Source of the DNA: Ancylostoma caninum
Taxonomy: Eukaryota > Nematoda > Chromadorea > Rhabditida > Ancylostomatidae
Direction: 5' to 3'
Assembly (NCBI GenBank): GCA_037903475.1
Contig: JBAJFG010000462.1
Coordinates: forward strand, 248,001-312,000
Length of the DNA: 64,000 nt
The notes under the pieces are model-generated. The model ran no database searches, was not told the origin of the DNA, and worked only from the letters and a program-made list of their open reading frames with translations. A program made the translations under genes and the position numbers. Of this stretch, positions 13,701-24,100 are shown piece by piece. Positions within the stretch are counted from its first letter, which is position 1. Every line of letters begins with the position of its first letter.

Positions 13701-15860
13701 ACAGCAGACATCATCACCATCCATAGAGGATCCTGGCATCACTGAAGGAGACCCCTTCACCTGAACATTAAGATTTGAAATCAGGGATAACATCGAGGGA
13801 AACTTTACAACCTTGACGGTCACAAACTTGTACTGGCCTTAGCGACTCCCAACAATGTAATAACGTATTCTGAACTCTTTATCAATCTTCCCTTCCCAGC
13901 AAAAGTGTCACATAAACGTTGTAACAGGTGTGTTGGAATAACTTCGCACACCACATTGCCAGAAAGTGCACAAGTATAAATAGGTTAAGAAACATCGAAC
14001 ACAAAGGTTGGCAGAATGATGGCATGACTTTGTTGTCCATATATAAACACAAGAAGAGGGAAATAATAACAAATTCTGTCTGTAATTAAGTCTATAACGG
14101 ACTGCTATGACTATAAATGTGTTTCTGGAAAGTAGTTAAATTAATCAAACATCGGACCGAAAGAACGTAGCGATCATGCCACGGATTTCCAAAAAAGAGT
14201 AGAATGAAAAGTTAAAGTCCAGATTCGGATCAAAAAGCAACGAATATATATTAGCCTGGACGATTACTTCACGATGCGGAAATAAATTATATAGATGTGT
14301 GAAGAAAAAAAAAACCATCACAGGCAAGGCCAGCGCTTCCAAACGCTTTCGTAAGAAGGCGGAAATGAAGAGAACTATTCAAGAACATATGAACTCACCA
14401 CTTCGAAGCAGCTCTCCTTTTCGAGCCTATCCATCACTTCCTCCATTAATTCCGGAGTGATGGGCTTTTCTTTGTTTTTCTTCCGAGCTTTGTTAACATT
14501 TTTTATCCAGAGGTAATCCTGAATATCAGAAGTCCAAGTCATTACCTAATAAATGACTACACAATTAAAAAGAAACCTCTTCGTCACAATCGTACTCCAC
14601 CATTTGATCGTAGTCCGATTTCGTTTTCTCCACAAACTTGACGAATTCCTCAGGGTAACTTCGAGCAGGAAGATCAGCGATAAGAGAATCCACTGTTTTG
14701 AATTCAACGGCGGGGACGGAAACGTCGGTGGTCTTGAAGTGCTGCAATATTTTTATCTCATCACACATCTCTACAGCGTGGAAAAAAACCACTGACAGCT
14801 TCTACTTGCCAAAGATCACCTATCATGTACATTACAAGTCAAAGAATATTCAGTGTAAGAGGGAACAATGAATTCAACTTTTGTAAAAAAAAATTCAGAA
14901 TAATTGAGGGCAGAAAGTATTTTCTGTAACGAAATAGCAGCAAATATGTCACGTATTTAAGATAGCGGGTATAGAGTCAAATGAGAAACCGCCTCGCGTA
15001 GGATTTGAAAGATTTTTTTCCAGAAGTTCACGGGTGAAGTGTTGTCGCTGCACTCTACCATAGTGTTTCTAGTGAAACCAGCAGGGTGTTTTAAATCAAT
15101 AGCCACCTTCATCAAGAAGTGCGAAGCATAATGCCCACTTGATACTGATCTAAAAAACATAGAAAGAAAATGAGGGTCTAATCTGCGCAGTCACACGAGA
15201 AATCACAAAAACCTAATTGGAGAAGAAATTCTTGAAAAAAAGAACGAATCCCTGTAATCTTAGCACCATCCTGCTGGGATTGCAGACCATAGAAAGGTAC
15301 ATTAAACGTCACTGTTCAACGAAAAGCTAGAGAAGCACATAAGAAAAGGTGATAGGTCACCTTTCCAGCCAATACATAAAAATGAGGTCTCATTTAGGCA
15401 TAAAAATGCTAAAAAATAGAGGAAAAAATGTGCGTAAGTTTTTTAAAATGAAAAACAAAGACGGAAACGGAATCAGCGCTTTAGTATCAATTTCATCGCA
15501 CCCTCCCCCTTCCCCACCTCCAAACAAAGGAAAAACTTGAGGGCAAAATTTCGTGTATTTCAGCAATGATGGAGAATTGAACACAAGCGACCCGAAAATT
15601 AAAAAGGAGCAGATGGTCGCTTGTCGTGCTCTCCAGTGATACCAAACAACGAGTCAAAGAAGGTAAAGAAAGAGAAAAAAAAGATACAGAAATAAGTGGC
15701 GGGAACTAACCTCCCTATAAGACTCCAGCACCGCAGCGGACTTTTGATCCGTTGGAAGCTTTCCATCATCCGAATGAATAACGTTGCAGAACGAATTCAC
15801 ATTGACACGGTCGCCACTACGAAGTTGCAGAAATTTGACGTTTTCCGAAGAAGCCGTCAT
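4738..15860 (-). CDS. lin-49: BRPF-family / LIN-49 bromodomain-PHD protein, 16 exons, one apparent frameshift
   Basis: This is the scaffold subunit of MOZ/MORF-type histone acetyltransferase complexes and acts in the nucleus. Exons in transcript order are 15860-15711, 14741-14577, 14518-14399, 13760-13626, 13462-13292, 11795-11704, 11546-11405, 9562-9243, 9155-8994, 8898-8800, 8741-8642, 8129-7969, 7394-7222, 7191-7061, 5257-5131 and 4939-4738. All phases agree if one base is restored in exon 8, which gives about 816 residues. Domains in order are an EPL1-like segment (VEYDCDEE then [19 protein letters not shown]), PHD finger ([33 protein letters not shown]), zinc knuckle and extended PHD ([38 protein letters not shown]), and bromodomain ([35 protein letters not shown] with the acetyl-lysine Asn). 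The bromodomain is followed by an acidic/Ser-rich tail. No convincing PWWP was found, although YPSWFAL in exon 13 may be a remnant. The first and last exons are the least certain. The proposed start ATG is at 15858-15860, and a possible trans-splice acceptor lies about 55 bases upstream. Confidence 0.9.
10091..10721. mobile_element. Foldback/MITE element, copy B, in a lin-49 intron
   Basis: A roughly 630-bp element in the intron between lin-49 exons 7 and 8 (9563-11404). The left terminal repeat reads CCTCAAACATTCGTGC, then GTCCCGCCTGA. The reverse complement of the right end reads CTCAGACATTTGTGC, then GTCCCGCCTGA. Inside, a short motif, GGGACAAAATCGGGTCTCCC or close variants, recurs three to four times between about 10525 and 10625. 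It shares its interior with copy A and its right half with copy C. No coding capacity was recognised. Confidence 0.8.
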
Positions 15861-17317
15861 AGCCAGAAATCACCTCCTCACATTCACATTTAGAATACAG
15901 CAATAAAATGTAGCCTGTAATACCGAATACAATGAATAAAGAAATCCATCAAAAGACTTCTTTTGCTGCCAAAACTGCATCGAAAATCAACAGATAGTTG
16001 CGAGATGACGAAAAATCATTTACGGTGCGCAAAAGAAAAGAAAGAGGAGGTTCTTAACCATTCAGTTAAGGTGCGAAGAGTGCGATTATGAACCAATCTG
16101 GACCAAATGCACATAATTTTTCAGCATGTGCTTGCCAATGAGAACGTATTGATTAAGACAACGGGTCGAATTTCGCCACAGGACCTAATCAAAGCCGTCA
16201 AATTGAGTGTGTCATGTGTACGCACACGAATCATCACAGCTGTCGTGTAAAAAGGGAAAGGGGGTTTCCTGGTCTGCTTTTCGGAGAAGGGTGGGTTTAT
16301 GGTGAAATGATGTGGCAGGACCGGTGCAGAAACGTTAACACAGGGTCTACACAGGGAGAAAAACCTATGGCAACTACCAGGAACACCGTGGTGAATTAGA
16401 AAAAGGACCAAAGCAGAGGAAATAGCAATCGTTGTCTGGTATGCAGCAGTTAGAGATGAGAGTTCTTCTCCCCGCTCATCGGAGGTGAGTTAACAGGAAG
16501 AACCATGAAAACCCAATCAAGTTATCTGCTTGTTAGTACACCTCTTCTAGCAAGACTGCTCTGTTTTCCAGCGGTACTCCACAAGGTGCTGCGCAAACGT
16601 AAAAGCACAACCATGACCGCTGATTTAGTTTCGGCATACGCTGTATACCTTTGCGCAGCATTTTCTACCATAGAACGTAAAACAAAACCACCATCTGTTC
16701 ACTTTTCTGTTGCTCTTTTAGACTGAGAGTGTAATCGCAGACGCCTTCACATAATTAACGACAATTTTTCTCCACTTATCACCTTACTTTGACCAGGCCC
16801 CAGCACGGCTGTCCCGGAGGCAAGCTGGGCTTCGTGAAGAGGGCAAAAATCAAAGGGGGCTCCGTACAGGGTCCGAATCTGAGCCCCGAAAAAAATTGGG
16901 TCTTTGTGGGTCCCAAGATGTGCAATGCGTTGATAAAGCGAGGAGGAAAAAAGCTCGAGGAAACGACTCCTGGTACTTCCAGCTGCGCAATAACGGCGAG
17001 TGAGGACGAAAAAGTTCGATTGGAGCAGATCATTCATAGGTTCCCACTACCCGGAGGAAACGAGGCACTGCTGCGCTGCTGAAACTGCACGGATTGATTT
17101 GGAATCTTCGGTGAAACAAGAACAAAGGGAATACTTGGAGTTCTTGGAAAAGACATTCCAAACATTTGCAAAGTAAAAAAGCTGTGTTAGGTAACTAAGT
17201 CCAGACTTCACGGATTCACTTCAAATTTTGGGCAAAAATGTGTCTCAGCGTGCACAATAAGTGTTTGAAATGGTTCCCCAAACCTATGTGAATGAAAAAA
17301 TTGTATGCTCATTAAAT
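15861..17317. other. Intergenic DNA upstream of lin-49
   Basis: No gene is supported. An open frame of 84-97 codons on both strands at about 16747-17082 has repeat-like composition and no recognised domain. It could be a transposon relic. Confidence 0.35.
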
Positions 17318-17387
17318 GGTCCAGCCCTTCGTGCGAAGGGCTGGACCCGCAGCCACGAAGGGCTGAGCCTTTCGTGGCACTTCAGAA
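17318..17387. repeat. Two adjacent hairpins
   Basis: The first is a perfect 14-bp inverted repeat (GGTCCAGCCCTTCG / CGAAGGGCTGGACC, 17318-17331 and 17334-17347) with a 2-base loop. The second follows within 10 bases (CCACGAAGGG...CCTTTCGTGG) and has one mismatch. They share the CGAAGGGCT core, so the two hairpins are related. Function is unknown. Confidence 0.75.
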
Positions 17388-18352
17388 GCATAGATTTTCT
17401 ATTCAGGCACAATAGTTTCGGTGGATTTTTCATACACTTATACCACTAATCTCGTGCTTTCATACGCACCTTAGTATGTCCCATATCATATCCTTTTAGC
17501 AGAGATATAGCCCAAAAAAGGTAAACTTTTTTATACCCTACGATGCGCCGACGGACAATAAGACAGCTCGCGTTTCATTTGCATTCAAATCAGTGCAGCA
17601 GCCCCATTCAAATCAGCCCAGCGTGTTTCTGCACGTCTTCCAGTGGATCTTTGATGTATTATGTCGTCTTCTTCCTTGCTATTCATTCAAAAGCTGTTTT
17701 TCTATTTAAGCTGCCTCCCACTTATGTCATCAGTGGTGGCATTGCTTGTAGAGGAATTCAGAATTCTCACTTCTCCCTCCTAGATTTATTACCACCAACT
17801 TTTATGAAAGTTTTCTCTAAACTCTGTATTTCTGTACTTTTTTCTTTAGAAACATTTCCTATAACTAACGTCGTTTTTGTCCTGCACACTTTTATGCGCT
17901 TGTCGACGTATTTTGAGAGAACTTTATACTAGTATCCTTAGATATCCGTGAAAAACGCGTCAATTTGAATTCTCCTCAATGTCTCGTTATCCAAAGGGGA
18001 CTTCGTTAAATTTGGCTTTTTCAAAGCAGGCTTCGTTTTTGTTCCGACCCTACGGAAGGCTCGTGCTGGGGCCTGACTTTGACATGGGTTAACATTTGCA
18101 CAAATACAGTCCTCCTCAAAAATACTTGCCTCATGCTTCACCGCCCATCTGCTAAGCAGCGCCTCATCACCTGTGCATTATCATACGTGGTGTGGCGTGG
18201 GTAAGCTGACGGACGATTCAGCGTGAGGCAAGAATTTTTGAAAAAGATGTACTTGGAGTTTTGTGGCATCAATACTCCATTGCATTTGGAGAGTACACTC
18301 CGGCTGCAGAGACGCAATGCGACCGCGTTCCAACCGCCAGCTGTTCAGGTGT

Positions 18353-18587
18353 AGTCTGTCCGGAACGTCGAGTCCGCCCACGCACGCGGGGTCAAGAAGC
18401 TGCCACGTTTGCCAGCGCTCCACGTCATCATCCCTGATCTGCGTATCACGTTTCATCGTTATCTTCATGGTACTGACCAATGATTTAGCTGTGATGTGGA
18501 CGACGTCGCAGCCAACAACGTCAGACCCAGCCGCGCCGCCTCTTCGATCCCCGCGTGCGTGGGCGGACTCGTCGTCCCGGACAGACT
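18353..18587. mobile_element. Foldback element with about 46-bp terminal inverted repeats
   Basis: Arms are at 18353-18398 and 18542-18587. Both contain AGTCTGTCCGG and GAGTCCGCCCACGCACGCGG (right arm reverse-complemented) with a few mismatches. The 143-base interior has no recognisable gene. It is probably a MITE. Confidence 0.75.
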
Positions 18588-19345
18588 ATATTGTTTTGCT
18601 AATTGCTTTTCTTCGTTTTGAACAAAGCGGTTTATAAAACAGTTTGCACATGACTGACAGTTGATGCTGCTTCGTTCTCCCTTCGATTTTTGTTCAGTTC
18701 GTCCACCAGCACTGTTACATTCGTACGTTAACCTTACTTTTTTTTTACTGACCTCCTCTGTCTTCATTCATTTTATTGATTTCCTTTCTGGTATGCTAAA
18801 GAAGACCCTGAAATGTTGTGGCCTTTTCGTAGCGTGTGTTGTGAAGTAGCGATGATTCGCCTGAGTCACCGTAAAATTCACTGAAAATTTGCTTCAAACC
18901 CAGGCATAGCCCACTTCTCTGGCGCCAGCGCCCAAATAGTCCGTTCCAAAGAGACACTAGTCGAGTTTTTGTGCTTATAATCTGCATTTCTCCACTGCAT
19001 AAGAATACGGAACTATTTCTCCCGTTTTCGCTTTCCTTAATATCTCCGCAACTGTTTCCCCCAGTGAAACACGCTATGCCTTCAGTGAGCCCCGAAAATG
19101 CGTTTTCCGCGGCCTCGGAAAACGCTTGGAACGAAAACGTAGCTTGCGCTGGATTCCGAAACAGCAAACCATATGGTTTTCTTGAGAACTAGTTTATTTT
19201 TTTTTTCTTGGAAGGATGGAAAATTGTCAAGAAGACCCTATGTTTTGCTATTACGGCAGCGATTCCTGCGCGAGCGGGTCGGCCACAGCGCGTGTTCGGC
19301 GTACACGCGAAAATCGCATCTCCACAAATGCTCACTGTACAGTCT

Positions 19346-19690
19346 ATCCTCAGACATTCGGGCGCGAGTCCCGCCTGACAAAATCATGACTCCCACTCGA
19401 GTGTGAGCGGTAGTCATCGAAAACTGCGCGTTTTCGTCCCGCAACATCCCGATTTTGTCCCGCGAGCTCCGACGGGAGACCGGATTTTGTCCCGACGATG
19501 ATAACCAGCCCCATTATCCAGGAGATCGAATTTTGTCCCGGAACCGAAAGGCACAAGACAGCAAAAATGCGCGTCGAGTTCAAGCGCACGCACTCCATAC
19601 GCCGGCCGCTACTAGCGGATCAGGACGCATTTCTGCATCCGAGCCGCATCTGCGCGCGGTCGCTCGGCGTTGACGCCGCCCATGCTTAAG
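19346..19690 (-). mobile_element. Truncated foldback/MITE element, copy C
   Basis: The left boundary carries the same terminal repeat as copy B (CCTCAGACATTCGGGC, then GTCCCGCCTGA). The following 300 bases are the reverse complement of the right half of copy B, including repeated GATTTTGTCCCG motifs and a GCGCGTCGAGTTC block. The other terminal repeat is missing, so this is a single-ended copy. Confidence 0.7.
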
Positions 19691-19723
19691 CATAGGGCGC
19701 AGAAAACTGTAAAAACCACTTTA

Positions 19724-19932
19724 GGTGCCGGTATACTCCTCGAGGAGTATAGCATCTAGTAGCATCGCCAAAGATTGGCGACTTAATTTTTGATACATAT
19801 TGATTGTGGGCTTGTCGTGACGATCAGTCGCTAACTTCGGACCGTCCACAGTCCACATTTATCAAAAATTGGAGTTGCCACGGCGACAGCGATGCTAGGT
19901 GCTATGCTCGTGAAGGAGTATACTGGCAGCCT
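19724..19932. mobile_element. Foldback element (about 210 bp)
   Basis: The left arm, 19724-19770, begins GGTGCCGGTATACTCCT and contains AGTATAGCATCTAG. The reverse complement of 19881-19932 reads GGCTGCCAGTATACTCCTTC and continues with GCATAGCACCTAG. A second pairing zone around TTTTTGATA/TATCAAAAA lies further in. It is non-coding and MITE-like. Confidence 0.7.
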
Positions 19933-20112
19933 TAGAACCAACCTGAAAACGCCCTGTTATTTTATAGTCTGCTTCAAACGCGACGTTAGCTGAGTACTCC
20001 TGCAAATCCAGTGACTTTCTCGTCATCCTTTCACATTCCTGCGCACCTTCTCTGCGCCCTTTTCCTTTCTGGCGTCTCTCCAACTATCTTCCCCAATAAT
20101 ACATATGTACAA

Positions 20113-20375
20113 TGGACGTCAATGGCGGTGGCCCATCTGCGGCCTCGAGAAGTACATCGCGCTACCGCGCCGCGTGCGTCGCGAACGATGTTTTCTGCTG
20201 CTGTTATGCTATATCTTGTAGCTTTCCATCCGATTTTCAGGATTTTTGATCAAATTGGGGAGAAAGCGACTAGAAATAGCATCCCGGCAGCGGAGGACAC
20301 TGATCCTGGCGCGCGCAGAGCTTTCGCGTTGCGTCCTTCTCGAGGCCGTGGATGGGCCACCGTCATTGACGTCCA
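20113..20375. mobile_element. Foldback element (about 263 bp) with 40-bp arms
   Basis: Arms are at 20113-20152 and 20336-20375. The left begins TGGACGTCAATGGCGGTGGC and the reverse-complemented right begins TGGACGTCAATGACGGTGGC; both end in GGCCTCGAGAAG. The interior is GC-rich and shows no gene. Confidence 0.75.
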
Positions 20376-21150
20376 CTGTAGCTCATCCACCGTCTTTTCC
20401 AACCTGAACTAGGTCTTCCTTCACTTTCCTTCAATGCTTAGGGAAAATACATCTGTTCGTTTCTCTCCCATACGTCTATGAATCATCTGCATCTCCTCAG
20501 AATATGGCTTTTCGTTAGCCTTCAACCATTATCAGGTAACCTGCTCAAATGTGCGAACCATGATTTCCATTTAGATACCCAGCCAAGTCGTCTGAAAAAA
20601 ATAAGATTCGAAAATTTTAATGAATGAAAGGGAAGTAATACGCTTTTAAAGCGGGACCACTTATGATGGCAGATTCCCTTAAATCTTCTGAAAATCTGTG
20701 CAATGGCTTCACGTGCTGAACACAAATATTACTTCTGCAGCTGGACAAAAGTGACGTCATTTGACAAGACATCGATTTTGGAGGATTTTTCAACACAGCA
20801 AATTGTCTCCTGTGGAGAATTCAGGACTTTAAGAATTAAAGTTTAAGATACCATCCATCGTCAAATCTTAAGGATTGGAGATCACTAAGTAGTAACATAT
20901 TAACAACACCCTCGCAACCTACTTCCGTTTCCTGGAAAATTCCCCAACATCAACGCTATTGCGGCGCTAAATCCATCTCACTCTGGTCATTATAATGTGT
21001 TTCATGTCCCGAATTCAATTTCATGATGACTTCATTGCGACATCTGTGAATCCATCTTGATCTTCGTCCAGTCGCGAATCCTTACACTTTCGCTGGCTGC
21101 ATATTGCTCGACGTTCACTGTGCGCTTCTAGATTCTCTGTTTTGCTAATA
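20376..21150. other. Putative upstream region of DNMT2
   Basis: No gene was recognised. A TCTAG acceptor-like site 20 or so bases before the DNMT2 start (near 21129) could serve spliced-leader addition. This is inference only. Confidence 0.3.
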
Positions 21151-24100
21151 ATGACATTGACCGCTATCGAATTCTATTCTGGAATTGGTGGGATGCATTA
21201 TGCTCTCAGAGGTAAGGAAAGTTTGGTTTGCATCTCTGTCAGTTTACGTTCTCCAATGCAGTTCAGTGAAAGGCGCGCTTTTTAAATGTTACTACATATG
21301 AGCATCATTTATACTTGATACGTGATAATCCATATGATTAAGGATAGACCCAGTAGCAGCATCGACACAGCCCATACACACATGTTTGCGGCCTCGAGTT
21401 GGCCACAGATTTTTCCAGCGAGAATGTTCATGCCGCGCTGACAGGTCTTCATGGGAAATCCTCGGCGAATGGGTGCGCGCGACTGACGCGCGCACCTAGT
21501 GTAAATTAAGACAGAAGAAATATTGTATAAAGACTCATAGTTCATGAATCCATACCCTGCACTCAGTATTATTGCTTTAACGAGACTACTATTAGCTATT
21601 CCACTAAAAGCACTATTCCAGATGCGTTACAAGACTCATGCGTGCTCGCTGCGTGTGACATTAATACTACCGCCAACAAAATATATTCCCACAACTTTCC
21701 GAAAACAAAGTTACTACAAAACAATATACAGGTACTATATATTTCTGTTATTAGGCTTGTGCAGAAGTTTTGGACAGTTGACAATGACTTCCTTGTTAAA
21801 CTTCGATTTGCTTCTTGAGATTGCGTTGTCCTGTGACGGTCGCTTAGTAGTCTGAAACAACGGGCACCCCAACCACTTTCATATGGGCCTTACATCACAA
21901 CATTGCTGTGATTCGGACATGGTTGTAAGGTCCTGGACAAAAAAGTGCTTGGAGAAATCCTGCTCAAGGATTATAAATTCGGACAACGAAATCAATCGAC
22001 GACATTATTGCAGCGTCCGACCTTGGAAGTGATAGTCCTGAAAGGGCTCGATGAATCGATCCGGAGCAAACGGATTAGGGTTGGTGTGGAAATTAGCCAC
22101 TCGTTTTCAAAATTACTCCAAATCAAATGGAGTCGGTAAGGTGAATTAGTTGGACACCCGGGTTCCGCAGCGAAGAGGAGCACCATCGGCGTCTGCGAGT
22201 ACGTATAACCTAGACGCTGAGATATTCTATCAGTTTCTTGGACCTATTGTTAGTACTTTTGGAAATGGCAGGACCCTGCCTTCACCAGACAAATGTAACC
22301 CAATGTCTAGCTCCAGTGAGCTTTCCGAAAATTGGTGAAATCGTTCTTCAACCCTGAGCAAGGATAATATGTTGATCACTGTTTTGTTGGCATCCGCTAG
22401 ATCCATCCATTCCCCACTAACTTGCTAGAAAGCGGCACAAATAATAGCCCTTCATCATTTACTATCACTTGTTTGGAGTGGTGAAGGATAAGTCGATAAA
22501 AATACATAGTGCTGGTCCAAGGAAACGAAGAGGGCGTATCTTCACCATAAGTTATGCGCAATCCATAAAAGTATCGAGAGTGCAGAAAATTAACTTCAAG
22601 GAGTAAGGCGTCGAGCTGTGGCCTGCTATCCGTATTCTCCAGATTTGTCTCACAACCACAAATCACCGCCCATTCGATCACCTAAAGTTCTACAAGCGCG
22701 GTAAAATTTTTAATCATCAGATCCTACTTGAGAATGGCGTCCATCGGTTGCGCGAGTGTGTTACTTTTCGTGCTTCTGGATTAGGTTTACTTGCGTTGCG
22801 ATGCTAATGTCACGTCATGCTTCTTTTGGACGGGAAGGTCTTCGTTTTGAGTCGAGTTATGACTGTTCAAAGAATTATAATAGATTCGACTGCCACAGAA
22901 CTTCTGCACTCACCTAACAATTCAAGAACTTCAATTGTCATTTTTTAAAGAATGCTGCTACGTAGTTGAATTAGTGTACTTTTTTTCAGGCTTTATCTGT
23001 GAATATATTGGATAAACTCCAAGCTGACTTGTGGATGATGAGTCCTCCTTGCCAGCCATTCACCAAGTATGTAGTACTTTTTACATATTTCACGTTTATT
23101 ACTGCAAAACAGAATTTGGCTTGGGGGAAGGAAAAAAGAAATCAGAAAAAAAAACCGAGAAATTGCAGAGACGAAACATAAACTGTAGGATCTACAGATT
23201 CTCCGCAGTGAAACAAATGAGGTCGTCAGGTTTCGATTCTTCATGAGTTAAATGTGAAAAGCGGATTTATTTGCTCTGTGACCGTCAAAAATGTTTGTGC
23301 TGGAGTGTTTAGTTGAAATTACCTATAGCAAATAGGTCATGGGTTAACGTGCCCAGATTTACCCTTCCCTTTCATCCATCAGCATGTTTACTCATAAATA
23401 GCGCTATCTTTGCCCAACTTTACCACAAGTAATTATACCCATGGACTTGAATAATGACGCTTCCGGGCTCCTGAGATTAATGGGACTGAGAGGCGTGATA
23501 TCGAGTTTACTTCGGGGGAATTTCCATGAAAATTAAAAAAGCGATCAAGTTCGATCTACATATAATATTTCCCTTTCACTATTTTTCCTGTAAAGTTCGA
23601 TCAGCCTTCGTTTTCAGCGGCTGAGAAGGGATTGGTAGATGGTGTTTTTGCATCCAGAGACAAGGATCCAAAAGCTTCGTACTCTAACCCAGTGTCCATT
23701 GCACTTGGCACACCCTCATAAAGCTTTGTTCCCAAAGTATACTTGCCTATTCTCCCTCTTGTCTACCAGATCTCCGGTGATGCTGACAGTTCCAAGCTGC
23801 AAATCAGAAGAGGAATGATTCCTCGCTCTGAGTTGTTTTCCTCCACAAATTCCATTGGAATCGTCGTTATTCCCTTGAAGTTTAGATGTACAAAGACTGC
23901 GTGGAGATCTGCCATCATGTGGACTCGCATCAAGCTACTATTCAGTAATACTTCCTGTAAATAAATAAATAAACAAATAAAGGTAGTACGTACATAGTGT
24001 ATTAACATCTACGTGGTGATGAAGGAGCTCTTAAATTGATTAGTTGAACCCAGCTTTTTGGACCTTTCTCTTGGCTTAAGAGGGCGGTTTGAAAAGTTAC

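Noticed and set aside
14957..15160. Extra lin-49 exon between exons 1 and 2
   Set aside because: It has a good acceptor, but no donor fits and exons 1 and 2 already join in phase 0.
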